Assembly: GCA_947177775.1 (NCBI GenBank)
Contig: CAMWVS010000012.1
Coordinates: 1-58,680 of the forward strand
Direction of reading: 5' to 3'
DNA: 58,680 bases
From: an uncultured Prevotella sp.
GTDB taxonomy: Bacteria; Bacteroidota; Bacteroidia; Bacteroidales; Bacteroidaceae
The stretch's first letter is position 1, and the number at the start of each line of letters is the position of its first letter. Positions 1-9,245 of this stretch are shown one piece after another. The notes beneath the pieces are model-generated. The model had not been told where the DNA came from. It ran no database searches and was given only the letters and a program-made list of their open reading frames with translations. The position numbers and the translations under genes were made by a program.

Positions 1-141
1 TTCAGGACTTATCCCTGAAAGGTAATCATACCTCTTCGCTCATCACTCTGACCTCCGACTTTATGTATACCACTGACATTCAGGACTTATCCCTGAAAGG
101 TAATCATACCTCTTCGCTCATCACTCTGACCTCTGATTTTA
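1..141. repeat. 78-bp tandem direct repeat, two copies
   Basis: The block at 1-63 recurs at 79-141 with a period of 78 bp and only a few differences (ACCTCCGACTTTA against ACCTCTGATTTTA at the end). Each copy contains the word TCATCACTCTGACCT. The second copy ends about 10 bp before the start codon of the TPR gene at 152. A related word lies at 7940-7980. The function is unknown, and the first copy may extend beyond the window edge. Confidence 0.85.
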
Positions 142-151
142 TAAATAGTTT

Positions 152-2113
152 ATGCGTAAAAGGATTGTTTTCTTCATTTCATTGATTCTGCCGTTTGTCG
201 CTAAGGCACAGTTCAATACCGACAGGCTGGTGACGATAGGTCGCAGTGCGCTCTATTTTGAAGACTATGTCCTTTCTATGCAGTATTTCAATCAGGCAAT
301 CAGTGCAAAGCCGTATCTGTATGAACCATGGTTCTACAGGGCTGTGGCGAAATATTATCTTGATGATTTTTCCGGAGCGGAGAGTGATTGCTCGGAGGCC
401 ATAGAGCGCAATCCGTATGTTGTCGGACTTTACGAATTGCGCGGTCTGTCGCGCATCAGACAGGAGAAATATGACGGTGCCATTGAGGACTATGTGCGGG
501 CGTTGAAGTATGACCCGGAGAACCGTATGCTGTGGCATAACCGCGTGCTTTGTCGCATACAGAAGAAAGACTATGACGCGGCTTTGGCTGACATCGACAC
601 TGTGCTCACACAATGGAGCACATACGCCCGCGGATATACCATGAGTGCAGAGGTCTATATGCTGCAGAAAGACACAGTGAAAGCCATTGAGGCTCTTGAC
701 AAGAGTCTGGAGTTGGACCCGTATGACGGAGGAGCATGGTCGGCGCGGGCCGTGATTAGTCTTTCGGCGGCCAAGTGGCAGGAGGCAGAAGGATTTCTTG
801 ACAAGGCAATCCATCTCGTTCCGAAGCAGCCGGGCAATTATATCAACCGTGCTCTGGCCCGTGTCAACCGGAACAATCTGCGTGGAGCCATGGCCGATTA
901 TGACACAGCGCTGGACTTGGACCCGAACAATTTCCTTGGGCATTACAACCGCGGTTTGCTCCGTGCTCAGGTGGGTGACGACAACCGCGCCATAACGGAC
1001 TTCGATTTCGTTCTCGACCTTGAACCGGACAACATGATGGCCCTGTTCAACCGTGCGCTGCTGCTCGACAAGACGGGCGACTTGCGCGGGGCTGTGCGCG
1101 ACTACACAAAGGTGATAAAGGAGTTTCCTAATTTCTGGACCGGACTTCAGTATCGTGCGGCCTGCTACCGCCGTCTCGGAATGGTGAAACAGGCGGAGGC
1201 CGACGAGTTCCGTGTCTACAAAGCACAGCTGTACAAGCATCTTTACGGAACGCAGCCTCGTCTCAACAAAGAGCAGTTGCGCAAGCGGAGTGACATCGAT
1301 CCCGATAAATACAACCAGCTCGTGGTGGCTGACGAACAGAGTGTGGAGCACGAATATGAGAGCGAATACCGCGGACGTGTGCAGAATCACAAGGTTGACA
1401 TGGCTTTCATGCCGATGTTTGAATTGTCATACGAACAGCATCGCACGGAGGTCAAACCGTATATGGCATACGACAGACAGGTGGACGCTTACAATCAGAA
1501 GATGCCAGCGGCAGACCATATATACGTAAACTGCAATCCGGCGGTGCTCGACGAAAAGAAATCGACCCGCTATTTCTCGTACATCGACAGTCTGTCAACA
1601 GTGCTCTCGCGTACCGGCGATACCGGTGCCGAAGCTGTACGGCCGTTAATAAACAGGGCCGTGGCATACTCGGTGACGCAGAATTTCGACAGTGCAATAG
1701 AGGATTTGACAGCATGTCTGCGTGCCGACAGTACAATGGCAATGGCCTATTGGCAGCGTGCTGTATGCCAGTGGAAGCAGAATGAGTTCAATGCTTCTCA
1801 GGGCGACGACATAACGCTGAAGTCGGACAAGGTCATTGACGATCTCACGCAGGCCATACGGTTAAACGGACAGTGCGCTTATCTATATTATAACCGTGGC
1901 AATATCTATGCTTCGCGCAAGGATTATGTCCGCGCAGTAGACGAATATACCCGCGCCCTGGATATTGACAGCAATCTGGCCGAAGCCTACTACAACCGTG
2001 GTTTGGTCCGCCTGATGAGCGGCAATACCGCAGAAGGCATAAGTGATCTTAGCAAGGCCGGTGAACTGGGGCTGTACATGGCATATAGTGTGATAAAGAA
2101 ATACAGGAAATGA
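152..2113 (+). CDS. Secreted tetratricopeptide-repeat (TPR) protein
   Basis: This 653-residue protein begins with a signal peptide (basic MRKR, hydrophobic stretch, probable cleavage after AKA near residue 19), so it should be periplasmic or surface-attached. The rest is mostly TPR units, seen as repeated A-x-x-D-Y/F plus L-x-x-x-P/D-x-N steps. There is one block from about residue 25 to 345, a less regular segment around 345-510, and a second block from about 540 to the end. TPR arrays bind proteins or peptides; no catalytic domain is visible. The ATG at 152 is preferred because the signal peptide starts there. The gene stands alone; the next plus-strand coding sequence is a decayed fragment that begins immediately after its stop codon. 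The family is clear but the specific role is unknown. Confidence 0.85.
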   Translation: MRKRIVFFISLILPFVAKAQFNTDRLVTIGRSALYFEDYVLSMQYFNQAISAKPYLYEPWFYRAVAKYYLDDFSGAESDCSEAIERNPYVVGLYELRGLSRIRQEKYDGAIEDYVRALKYDPENRMLWHNRVLCRIQKKDYDAALADIDTVLTQWSTYARGYTMSAEVYMLQKDTVKAIEALDKSLELDPYDGGAWSARAVISLSAAKWQEAEGFLDKAIHLVPKQPGNYINRALARVNRNNLRGAMADYDTALDLDPNNFLGHYNRGLLRAQVGDDNRAITDFDFVLDLEPDNMMALFNRALLLDKTGDLRGAVRDYTKVIKEFPNFWTGLQYRAACYRRLGMVKQAEADEFRVYKAQLYKHLYGTQPRLNKEQLRKRSDIDPDKYNQLVVADEQSVEHEYESEYRGRVQNHKVDMAFMPMFELSYEQHRTEVKPYMAYDRQVDAYNQKMPAADHIYVNCNPAVLDEKKSTRYFSYIDSLSTVLSRTGDTGAEAVRPLINRAVAYSVTQNFDSAIEDLTACLRADSTMAMAYWQRAVCQWKQNEFNASQGDDITLKSDKVIDDLTQAIRLNGQCAYLYYNRGNIYASRKDYVRAVDEYTRALDIDSNLAEAYYNRGLVRLMSGNTAEGISDLSKAGELGLYMAYSVIKKYRK

Positions 2114-2137
2114 CACGGCGGAGTGGGGCATGGATGA

Positions 2138-2473
2138 CATCGCTTCTCTTCATACCCAGTCCATCTTGTTCTGTATCTCGGCGTAATATTCATATTTATT
2201 GCCTTTTGCATACTCGTGTGGATTCTCTATACATACGTTTCCGGGCATGCCGTACAAGGTTGGTCGTCGCTGATGCTCTCGTTGTGGTTCTGTTCCGGCT
2301 GCGTACTCGTTGGTCTTGGAATAGTTGGGGAGTATGTCGGCAAGATATATATAGAAGTGAAGGGACGCCCACGGTTCAACATAGAGCGTATGCTGCTGCA
2401 TGACGGACAGGCAGAAGGTAATCCGAAGGATGAATCAATTGTTATCGGCAAAGATGAAAATGCAGGCTTCTGA
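2138..2473 (+). pseudogene. C-terminal remnant of a GtrB/DPM1-like family 2 glycosyltransferase
   Basis: The reading frame ending at the TGA of 2471-2473 encodes two hydrophobic helices followed by GLGIVGEYVGKIYIEVKGRP. That is the characteristic C-terminal signature of membrane-anchored family 2 glycosyltransferases that load sugars onto polyprenyl phosphate. Homology starts at about residue SSYPVHLVLYLG (near 2150) and is blocked upstream by an in-frame TGA at 2135-2137. The whole catalytic GT-A domain (about 230 residues) is missing, and the upstream DNA is the intact TPR gene. An ATG at 2216 could still make an 85-residue product with one membrane helix, but I read this as a deletion remnant. 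The last 25 residues or so, after ERMLLHDG, are not recognisable. Confidence 0.75.
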
Positions 2474-2515
2474 TGTTTCCAAAAAGGTTTCTGAGATACC
2501 CAAAAAAAATCTGAT

Positions 2516-3142
2516 ATGAAAAGACAGATGTTAGAAATGAGAATACTGACTCTCGCAATGTTGTTGTTTGGCGGCGGTTCTATGGCAGAGGCCCAGTTGT
2601 CCACTGCCAAAAAACTTGTTTCGATGGCAATACCCAATTCCGGATTGGAGGAAATACATGGGGAAGTGTTAGAGTTATGTAAGGTGGTGAGGAGTGATGT
2701 TGAGGCTCTTAACATCATGTCGAAGGGGTGTCCGCTGTTGGCGGACAGTGTTGGGATATTGACAAAGCGTGCCGCCGCTTGTGGAATAACGCTTGATGTG
2801 CAGCTCGGAACTATGCCGTCGCTGCCGGACACGGCTGTCGTCAAAACGCAGTTCAGTGAGGAAGAATATCAGAAACTCAGCAAAATCAAGAAAACTTCCT
2901 ATCTGTTCAAGACCCACAAGGCCTTACGGGCCGAGCATGAGGACTATTCCGTTGCGATTGACAGAGCAGATGCCAAGCTAAAAGAGATATTCGGTTTTCT
3001 TGATGAGACAAGCGTAAATATAAGACACCAGGAGCTCCGCACAGGCAGGACCAATCCCGCCATCGAATGGATGAATGCAGCCGACAGGCTGACTGTAGAG
3101 CTTTTGAGGGATAATGTCAATGAGAGGAAAGGACGTCAATAA
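2516..3142 (+). CDS. Unknown secreted protein
   Basis: This 208-residue protein is not recognised. An N-terminal hydrophobic segment ending in MAEAQ looks like a signal peptide cleaved near residue 27. If translation starts at the third ATG (2537) the signal peptide is shorter and more typical, so the start is uncertain between 2516, 2528 and 2537. The mature part is mostly charged and helical in composition, with no motif that I can assign. It lies 42 bp after the glycosyltransferase remnant, and I see no strong hairpin between its stop and the thrS promoter. It may be specific to this lineage. Confidence 0.6.
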   Translation: MKRQMLEMRILTLAMLLFGGGSMAEAQLSTAKKLVSMAIPNSGLEEIHGEVLELCKVVRSDVEALNIMSKGCPLLADSVGILTKRAAACGITLDVQLGTMPSLPDTAVVKTQFSEEEYQKLSKIKKTSYLFKTHKALRAEHEDYSVAIDRADAKLKEIFGFLDETSVNIRHQELRTGRTNPAIEWMNAADRLTVELLRDNVNERKGRQ

Positions 3143-3230
3143 TGTTCCGAAGCGTCAGCATAATCCCTGTTTTTGTGTATGTTATGGCAAAAAAGCCATT
3201 GCAATATGCCCGTGTTTTGATAAAAATACA

Positions 3231-3304
3231 TACCTTTGCATGAGATAAGCCGCATCCGGTTGTTAGAAATTATATTTCCATTGCGCCCGGTTGCTATATC
3301 TTTG
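3231..3304 (+). promoter_or_regulatory. Two -7-type promoter elements upstream of thrS
   Basis: TACCTTTG at 3231-3238 and TATCTTTG at 3297-3304 both match the Bacteroidetes TAnnTTTG box. They would give leaders of roughly 138 and 72 nt for thrS. Neither has a TTTG/TTG at the ideal 19-21 nt distance upstream. Confidence 0.5.
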
Positions 3305-3380
3305 TCGTCGGTTAGAGTTAAAACAATTGGCGATTAAAGTCGAACAAATCTTGATAAAACCCAAAACATATATTGTAGAT

Positions 3381-5348
3381 ATGATTAACATTAAATTTCC
3401 TGATGGTTCTGTTCGCTCGTATGAGCAGGGCGTAACGGGATTGCAGATTGCCGAAAGCATATCACCGGCTTTGGCCCGCGACGTATTGGCCTGCGGAGTG
3501 AATGGTGAGACAGTAGAACTTAATCGTCCGATAAACGAGGACTCAACGATCGCGCTTTACAAGTGGGATGACGACGAGGGCCGCCATGCTTTCTGGCACA
3601 CCTCGGCTCACCTGCTGGCAGAGGCGTTGCAGGAACTTTATCCCGGCATACAGTTCGGATTCGGTCCTGCTATAGAGAACGGATTCTTCTATGACGTGCT
3701 GCTTAAGGACGGCGAGTCAATCAAGGAATCAGACTTCCCCAAGATTGAAGCCAAGATGAAAGAGCTGGCCGGAAAGAAAGAGCCTGTCGTTCGCAAGGAA
3801 GTGGCCAAGGCCGATGCGCTTGCCGAATTCGGTGCGGCCGGACAGACTTACAAGTGCGAACACATTGACATGGACCTCGAGGACGGCACAATAACAACCT
3901 ATACCCAGGGTGCTTTCACCGACCTTTGCCGTGGTCCGCACCTTCTGAACACTGGTGCAATCAAGGCCATCAAGCTTACAAGCGTAGCCGGAGCTTTCTG
4001 GCGAGGCGACGCAACGCGTGAGCAGATGCAGCGTCTCTATGGAATATCGTTCCCCAAGAAGAAGATGCTCGACGAATATCTCGTCATGATAGAGGAGGCC
4101 AAGAAGCGCGACCATCGCAAGATTGGCAAGGAAATGGAACTCTTCATGTTCTCCGAGCGTGTTGGCAAAGGTCTGCCCATCTGGCTGCCGAAGGGCACCG
4201 AGCTGCGTCTGCGCCTACAGGACATGCTGCGCAAGATACAGAAGCGCTACGGCTATCAGGAGGTGATAACACCGCATATCGGTTCTAAGAATCTCTATGT
4301 CACCAGCGGTCATTATGCTCACTACGGCAAGGATTCGTTCCAGCCGATACACACTCCCGAGGAAGGCGAGGAGTATATGCTCAAGCCGATGAACTGTCCT
4401 CACCACTGCGAGGTGTTCGCATGGAAGCCGCGCTCATATAAAGATCTGCCTCTGCGTATAGCAGAGTTCGGTACGGTTTATCGTTACGAGCAGAGCGGAG
4501 AGCTTCACGGACTCACACGTGTACGTTCGTTCACACAGGACGACGCCCACATATTCTGCCGTCCCGATCAGGTCAAGAACGAATTCCTGCGCGTGATGGA
4601 CATCATCCAGACCGTGTTCTCAACGTTCAATTTCTCTGACGATAACGTCGAAGTGCAAATTTCTCTGCGTGATCCCGATGATCATGAGAAGTATATCGGA
4701 AGCGACGAGGTTTGGGCATCGGCCGAACAGGCCATCATCGAGGCCTGCAAGGAGAAGGGACTAAAGGCAAAGGTTGAGTACGGAGAGGCCGCATTCTACG
4801 GTCCGAAGCTCGACTTCATGGTGAAAGACGCTATTGGCCGCCGCTGGCAGCTGGGTACCATTCAGGTGGACTACAACCTGCCGCAGCGCTTCAAGCTCGA
4901 GTATACCGACGAGGACAACCAGAAGAAGGTACCGGTGATGATTCACCGTGCACCGTTCGGCTCAATGGAGCGTTTCTGCGCCGTGCTCATCGAACATACA
5001 GCAGGCCACTTCCCGCTCTGGCTCACCCCCGATCAGGTTGCAATTCTGCCCATCTCGGAGAAGTATAACGACTATGCCGCCCGTGTGGCAGACGAACTTG
5101 ACCGCGCCGGAGTGCGTGCCACTGTTGACAAGCGCAATGAGAAAATCGGCCGCAAGGTGCGTGACAACGAGCTTAAGCGAATCCCTTACATGGTCATTGT
5201 CGGCGAGAAGGAGCAGGCAGACGGCACTGTCAGCGTACGCAAACAGGGTTCAGAGGAGCGCGGCGTAATGACTATCGCTGAGTTCGCAGCCAAGATTAAC
5301 GGTGAGGTTGCTGAGCAGCTGAAGGCTACGGACATTCGTCCGGAGTAA
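3381..5348 (+). CDS. thrS: Threonyl-tRNA synthetase
   Basis: Charges tRNA(Thr) with threonine in the cytoplasm. The 655-residue product has the usual order: an N-terminal TGS domain ([13 protein letters not shown]), an editing domain with the HxxxH zinc-type motif ([11 protein letters not shown]) and the CRGPH element, the class II catalytic core ([10 protein letters not shown] and [11 protein letters not shown]), and a C-terminal anticodon-binding domain. A longer reading frame begins at a TTG at 3291, but that TTG lies only a few bases before the second -7 box. The ATG at 3381 gives the normal ThrS N-terminus, so I place the start there. A strong hairpin terminator follows. No T-box is visible, as expected for this phylum. 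Confidence 0.97.
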   Translation: MINIKFPDGSVRSYEQGVTGLQIAESISPALARDVLACGVNGETVELNRPINEDSTIALYKWDDDEGRHAFWHTSAHLLAEALQELYPGIQFGFGPAIENGFFYDVLLKDGESIKESDFPKIEAKMKELAGKKEPVVRKEVAKADALAEFGAAGQTYKCEHIDMDLEDGTITTYTQGAFTDLCRGPHLLNTGAIKAIKLTSVAGAFWRGDATREQMQRLYGISFPKKKMLDEYLVMIEEAKKRDHRKIGKEMELFMFSERVGKGLPIWLPKGTELRLRLQDMLRKIQKRYGYQEVITPHIGSKNLYVTSGHYAHYGKDSFQPIHTPEEGEEYMLKPMNCPHHCEVFAWKPRSYKDLPLRIAEFGTVYRYEQSGELHGLTRVRSFTQDDAHIFCRPDQVKNEFLRVMDIIQTVFSTFNFSDDNVEVQISLRDPDDHEKYIGSDEVWASAEQAIIEACKEKGLKAKVEYGEAAFYGPKLDFMVKDAIGRRWQLGTIQVDYNLPQRFKLEYTDEDNQKKVPVMIHRAPFGSMERFCAVLIEHTAGHFPLWLTPDQVAILPISEKYNDYAARVADELDRAGVRATVDKRNEKIGRKVRDNELKRIPYMVIVGEKEQADGTVSVRKQGSEERGVMTIAEFAAKINGEVAEQLKATDIRPE

Positions 5349-5370
5349 TATCGGATTCACTTATTGATAT

Positions 5371-5420
5371 AGATAAAGCGGAGAGGCCGGTCTTTAAGAC
5401 TTGTTTCTCCGCTTTATTTA
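5371..5420 (+). terminator. Intrinsic terminator of thrS
   Basis: A 12-bp perfect stem (ATAAAGCGGAGA at 5373-5384 with TCTCCGCTTTAT at 5406-5417) with a 21-nt loop lies about 25 bp after the thrS stop. A T-rich tail follows. Confidence 0.8.
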
Positions 5421-5568
5421 TGTCTTCATAATCTTAATGACATGTCTCTGTTGTCAAAAATCGCATGTCTCCGTTTTGGAAATCCCATTTTTCCATGAAT
5501 GAGATCTCATGTTTCCACAGCCTAAACGGCATACCACATTGCCGGTGTGCCGGTTTTCGCTTTCGTAT
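5421..5568. other. Gene-free stretch with a direct repeat and a palindrome
   Basis: No coding region is visible. CATGTCTCTGTT (5441) and CATGTCTCCGTT (5464) form a 12-bp direct repeat with one mismatch, 23 bp apart. ATGAGATCTCAT at 5499-5510 is a perfect 12-bp palindrome. They lie downstream of the kinase remnant; any regulatory role is speculative. Confidence 0.4.
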
Positions 5569-5877
5569 TCAGTCAACGAACGGCATCAGCACGGAGAACT
5601 CGCGTTCATTCTTCACGACGTTTATTTCCTTTCCGTAGAGCGTGTATTGCCGCCTCAGATTGCCGAGTCCCGTCCCGCTTGTCCCCACGTTTTTGCGCAT
5701 TTGCAGATTGTTGGTGACGGTAATGCCGTCGGTTCCGGCATGGATTGTGATTCTCAGCGGCGATTTCGTCGTATTTATGTTGTGCTTCAAGGCATTCTCC
5801 ACGAGCATCTGTATGCTTGCCGGTATCACGGTTCGCTGCAAATACGGCGTATAGTCGCAGGTTTCGATGTGTATATC
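5569..5877 (-). pseudogene. C-terminal remnant of a LytS/YehU-type sensor histidine kinase
   Basis: The minus-strand frame encodes about 102 residues matching the ATP-binding end of LytS-type kinases: a segment corresponding to YIPPLSLQMLVENAIKHN (here VIPASIQMLVENALKHN), then a GTGLGNLRRQYTLYG element equivalent to the G2 box, and a short final strand. Homology can be followed back to about 5877, where it meets an in-frame TGA. The transmembrane sensor part and the His-kinase motif are absent, and no LytTR response regulator is nearby. The first possible start inside the frame is a TTG at 5841. I read it as the tail of a deleted two-component gene. Confidence 0.75.
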
Positions 5878-6290
5878 TCAATCTGCGAGACGATAATCAG
5901 GCTTATCGGTACAATGGTGAATGAGTTTATCATGGTCTCGTCTATCGTCTTGTTGTCATACATGCAATACATTATTATATAGTTGATGACGGCAACATAA
6001 ATAATGTCTGTTTCTTCTGAGTTTTTAACAATTCCGGCCTATTCCCATTATATCTGATTGCCGATTGGTGGAAATAGGTCGTCAGAAGATACTGGTATGT
6101 TGCAGTTCATACATACATAATTATATATATGGCTGCAATAGCAGTGTTGTTGTTTGTCAGCAGAGATGCGGATAGTGAGAAGTCGGGTCGTTGAAGAGTT
6201 TTGAGTAAAAACAGAGTGTATTATCTGAAAAATAATGGCTCTATAACAATAAATGCTGACAGTGATGGTGAAAAAATATGCGGAATAATT
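5878..6290. other. AT-rich gene-free stretch upstream of the infC promoter
   Basis: No convincing coding region, RNA gene or hairpin terminator is visible. Minus-strand translation near 5880-5979 gives a short hydrophobic run that could be more debris of the deleted kinase, but I cannot support it. Confidence 0.4.
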
Positions 6291-6320
6291 TTGTTAATTA
6301 GCTGAATTGTCGTAACTTTG
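6291..6320 (+). promoter_or_regulatory. Promoter of infC-rpmI-rplT
   Basis: TTG at 6291-6293 and TAACTTTG at 6313-6320 are separated by 19 nt, matching the Bacteroidetes housekeeping promoter. Transcription should begin near 6325, leaving a leader of only about 20 nt before infC. Confidence 0.75.
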
Positions 6321-6345
6321 CACGCGATTTTCATAAAATAGTTGA

Positions 6346-7035
6346 ATGAAGAATGACAGAATAAAGAATCAGTACCGTGTGAACGAACAGATACGTGTAC
6401 GTGAAGTCCGCATTGTGGGTGACAGCGGATCTACAGTGATGCCCACACGTCAGGCTCTTGACATGGCTCGTGACCAAGGCGTCGATCTTGTGGAAATTTC
6501 GCCTAATGCCAACCCGCCCGTTTGTCGTCTCATCGACTATTCAAAGTTCCTCTATCAGCAGAAGAAGCGTGCCAAGGAGATGAAGGCCAAGCAGGTGAAG
6601 GTGGAGGTCAAGGAAATCCGTTTCGGACCGCAGACCGATGAACACGACTATCAGTTCAAGCTGAAACACGCCAAGGAATTCCTCGAAGAGGGCAACAAGG
6701 TGCGTGCATACGTGTTCTTCCGCGGTCGCTCAATCCTCTTCAAAGAGCAGGGCGAGGTGCTTCTGCTGCGTTTTGCAAACGATTTGGAGGAGTGGGGAAA
6801 GGTTGAGTCAATGCCGTCGCTTGAAGGAAAGAAGATGTTCATCTATCTTGCACCCAAGAAAGCCGGTGTGGCAAAGAAGAGCCAGCAGGCTATGGACCGC
6901 GAGAAGAAAGCGGCTGAGGCAAAGGACGTTAAGGCTGTTGCGGATGACGTAGAGGATGTTCCGGCAAACGGAGGACTCTTCGCGAATGCCAAAATAAGTG
7001 CCGACGCGTTGGAGAAGCTCAAGAACCAGGAGTAA
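6346..7035 (+). CDS. infC: Translation initiation factor IF-3
   Basis: Binds the 30S subunit, checks start-codon/initiator pairing and keeps subunits apart. The N-domain ([17 protein letters not shown]), the basic linker helix ([14 protein letters not shown]) and the C-domain ([20 protein letters not shown]) are all clear. At 229 residues it is longer than the usual 170-200 because of a C-terminal tail of about 55 residues rich in Lys, Ala and acidic residues. The start is an ordinary ATG, unlike the AUU used by enterobacterial infC. It is the first gene of infC-rpmI-rplT, the classic operon in which L20 can repress translation; I do not identify the L20-binding structure here. Confidence 0.97.
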   Translation: MKNDRIKNQYRVNEQIRVREVRIVGDSGSTVMPTRQALDMARDQGVDLVEISPNANPPVCRLIDYSKFLYQQKKRAKEMKAKQVKVEVKEIRFGPQTDEHDYQFKLKHAKEFLEEGNKVRAYVFFRGRSILFKEQGEVLLLRFANDLEEWGKVESMPSLEGKKMFIYLAPKKAGVAKKSQQAMDREKKAAEAKDVKAVADDVEDVPANGGLFANAKISADALEKLKNQE

Positions 7036-7118
7036 ACAGAGAAAAAGAATGTGCGTAACGCCCGGTATATGCGTTGCCACAACGTTAATAACAACAAATT
7101 AATAAAACATTTAAAACA

Positions 7119-7316
7119 ATGCCAAAAGTAAAGACAAATTCCGGCGCAAAGAAGAGATTTCGTTTCACCGGTACGGGTAAGATCAAGAGACATCACGCTT
7201 ACCACAGTCACATTCTGACTAAGAAAACTAAGAAGCAGAAGCGTAATCTGGTTCACCAGGCCATGGTTGACAATGACAACGTTAAGCAGGTTCGTGAAAT
7301 GCTGTGTCTCCGTTAA
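7119..7316 (+). CDS. rpmI: 50S ribosomal protein L35
   Basis: A 65-residue, strongly basic protein starting [18 protein letters not shown], the standard L35 N-terminus, with the conserved [11 protein letters not shown] segment. It belongs to the large subunit. It lies 83 bp after infC and 33 bp before rplT in the conserved order infC-rpmI-rplT, so it is almost certainly co-transcribed with them. Confidence 0.97.
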   Translation: MPKVKTNSGAKKRFRFTGTGKIKRHHAYHSHILTKKTKKQKRNLVHQAMVDNDNVKQVREMLCLR

Positions 7317-7349
7317 TCCTAATTGTCGAACGTTTAAAGTAAGAAAATT

Positions 7350-7694
7350 ATGCCAAGATCAGTCAATCACGTTGCTTCAAGAGCAAAGAGAAAGAGAATT
7401 TTAAAGCTCACACGCGGCTATTTCGGAGCCCGCAAGAATGTGTGGACCGTAGCCAAGAACACATGGGAGAAAGGTCTCACATACGCATATCGTGACCGTC
7501 GAAACAAGAAGCGCAACTTCCGCGCTCTGTGGATTCAGCGTATCAACGCTGCCGCTCGTCTGGAGGGTATGAGCTACTCTGTACTCATGGGCGCGCTCAA
7601 CAAGGCCGGCATCGAGATTAATCGTAAAGTTCTCGCTGACCTCGCCGTAAACAATCCTGAGGCTTTCAAGGCTATCGTTGAGAAGGTGAAGTAA
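7350..7694 (+). CDS. rplT: 50S ribosomal protein L20
   Basis: A 114-residue basic protein with the usual long N-terminal RNA-binding extension ([20 protein letters not shown]) and globular C-domain ([17 protein letters not shown]). It binds 23S rRNA early in large-subunit assembly and, in other bacteria, represses its own operon. Last gene of infC-rpmI-rplT; a strong terminator follows 35 bp later. Confidence 0.97.
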   Translation: MPRSVNHVASRAKRKRILKLTRGYFGARKNVWTVAKNTWEKGLTYAYRDRRNKKRNFRALWIQRINAAARLEGMSYSVLMGALNKAGIEINRKVLADLAVNNPEAFKAIVEKVK

Positions 7695-7726
7695 ATTCCC
7701 GACTCGGATAGATAAAGGATAAAAAG

Positions 7727-7767
7727 ACAGCCGGGCCACAATCATCAGATTGCGGCCCGGTTTTTTC
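7727..7767 (+). terminator. Terminator of the infC operon
   Basis: A GC-rich stem (GCCGGGCCACAATC pairing with GATTGCGGCCCGG, one mismatch) with a tetraloop is followed by six T residues at 7761-7766. Confidence 0.88.
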
Positions 7768-7939
7768 TGTGTATTTTTTTAGGGTCTTTCTATATTTGGA
7801 GTTATCATATAAATTATCCCACGTGTAGGGGCGTCGTTTTGCGGAGTTTGTTGGATGTCAACTGATTGAGTAAAGAGTGAGCGTTCTGCAACATCCTCCC
7901 TACATCTTTATGGTTCGGCAGCATCCAGCCAGCAAGAGT

Positions 7940-7980
7940 AATCACGCTTCTTCACTCATCACTCTTCACTCTGACCTTTA
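7940..7980. repeat. Divergent copy of the window-start repeat word
   Basis: TAATCACGCTTCTTCACTCA followed by TCACTCTTCACTCTGACCT resembles the repeat at 1-141 (TAATCATACCTCTTCGCTCA, TCACTCTGACCT), with an internal TCACTCT duplication. It lies just downstream of the hemW stop codon. Confidence 0.5.
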
Positions 7981-7990
7981 AAAAGCAGTT

Positions 7991-9106
7991 TCATACCTTC
8001 ATCAGGTCGCTCATGATCATGTCGCTGACGAACAGGCCGCGGCGTGTCAGGCGCAGATGGTTGTCGGGTGTGCGCTCCAGCAGGTCGTCTGCGATATAGC
8101 GTCGGGCGGCACTGAGGCAGCCGCTGAGATATTCCGGTCCGAAATCGCGGGCGAGGACATTGAGGTCTATACCCTCGCAGGTGCGCAGCCGGAGCATGAC
8201 AGTGTCGTTGAATCTCGTGTCACGGTCAAGCTCTTCGCGTTCCATGGGAATCTCGCCGCGTTCGATGGAGGTGACATACTTGTCGATGTCGGCAACGTTC
8301 CATTGACGGCTTGCTCCGTCAAACGAATGTGCCGCCGCACCGATGCCTATATATGGGATAGCGGTCCAGTAGCTGCTGTTGTGGCGCGAGCGCCGGCCAG
8401 GGCGGGCGAAATTGCTGATTTCGTAGTGCTCGTAGCCGGCTGCAGTCAGCCTGTCAATAAGCGTGGAATACATAGCGGAGCTCAGTTCTTCGTCTATTTC
8501 CGCAATCTTGCCCTCGCAGAGGATTTTGTGGAGTGGGGTGTTCTCCTCATACATCAGACTGTAGGCGGAGATGTGTTCTACGTCGAGATCCAGCGCGCGG
8601 GTGATGTCATCGTTCCATTCGTCTATGGTTTCGTCCGGAAAGCCATACATCAGGTCTACGCTGATATTGCCGATGCCCGCCTTGCGGAGAAGGGTTACGG
8701 CGTGTCTGACATCGGCAGAGCTGTGGCGGCGGCGAAGGAAGCGAAGTCGGGCGTCACTGAAAGTCTGTGCTCCCATGCTCACTCGGTTTACGGGCAGACG
8801 GCCGATGACGGAGGCATAGTCAGGGGTTATGTCGTCCGGATTGCATTCCAGTGTTATTTCGTCGGCCTTGCTGTAGTCGATGGTGTCGAAGAGTCGCTGC
8901 AGTTGTTCCTCGCTCAACATGCTCGGGGTTCCTCCACCTATATATATAGTATGTATGCCGTCATGCAGATAGTTATTGCGCAGAGCTATCTCGCGGCACA
9001 ATGCGTCCACGTATCTGTCGCGCATGGCATGTCGGGTTGTTGAGAAGAAGCCGCAATAGATACAGCGGCTTGCGCAGAAAGGAATATGAATGTATAGTCC
9101 TGCCAT
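7991..9106 (-). CDS. hemW: HemW-like radical SAM protein (HemN family)
   Basis: A 371-residue radical SAM protein. The N-terminal CASRCIYC (Cys11, Cys15, Cys18) is the CxxxCxxC cluster of this family, and GGGTPS follows for SAM binding. Its length and the motif without the extra HemN N-terminal arm fit HemW, a heme-binding chaperone that inserts heme into respiratory proteins. It does not fit the coproporphyrinogen oxidase HemN itself. It is single, divergent from the EF-G paralogue, with a -7 box at 9123-9130 giving a leader of about 15 nt. Confidence 0.9.
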   Translation of the reverse strand: MAGLYIHIPFCASRCIYCGFFSTTRHAMRDRYVDALCREIALRNNYLHDGIHTIYIGGGTPSMLSEEQLQRLFDTIDYSKADEITLECNPDDITPDYASVIGRLPVNRVSMGAQTFSDARLRFLRRRHSSADVRHAVTLLRKAGIGNISVDLMYGFPDETIDEWNDDITRALDLDVEHISAYSLMYEENTPLHKILCEGKIAEIDEELSSAMYSTLIDRLTAAGYEHYEISNFARPGRRSRHNSSYWTAIPYIGIGAAAHSFDGASRQWNVADIDKYVTSIERGEIPMEREELDRDTRFNDTVMLRLRTCEGIDLNVLARDFGPEYLSGCLSAARRYIADDLLERTPDNHLRLTRRGLFVSDMIMSDLMKV

Positions 9107-9122
9107 ATTATGAATTTTACTG

Positions 9123-9130
9123 CAAAAATA
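9123..9130 (-). promoter_or_regulatory. -7 element of hemW
   Basis: Read on the minus strand the sequence is TATTTTTG, fitting TAnnTTTG, 17 bp upstream of the hemW ATG. No clear -33 element is seen. Confidence 0.45.
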
Positions 9131-9170
9131 CTAATATTGTTTAATAAGATTAATATTAAGCCCTTTATAT

Positions 9171-9202
9171 TTTGCTCTTTTCGCGTTTTTTCTTTAACTT
9201 AG
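9171..9202 (+). promoter_or_regulatory. Probable promoter of the EF-G paralogue
   Basis: TTTG at 9171-9174, a 20-nt spacer, and TAACTTAG at 9195-9202 (one mismatch to TAnnTTTG). Transcription would begin near 9207, leaving a leader of about 40 nt. Confidence 0.45.
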
Positions 9203-9245
9203 AGGCCGTAAACAAAATAAGTATCAACTTAAATCTATTGACGAT

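Noticed and set aside
179..1390. A 403-codon open frame on the minus strand inside the TPR gene
   Set aside because: It is the antisense shadow of a repetitive, codon-biased gene; no signal peptide, domain or promoter fits, while the plus-strand frame has a signal peptide and TPR units.
3143..3380. T-box or other riboswitch in the thrS leader
   Set aside because: No T-box sequence or conserved stem is visible, and T-boxes are not expected in this phylum.
8057..9043. A 328-codon plus-strand frame antisense to hemW
   Set aside because: The hemW frame has the radical SAM motif and full family length; the antisense product has no recognisable feature.
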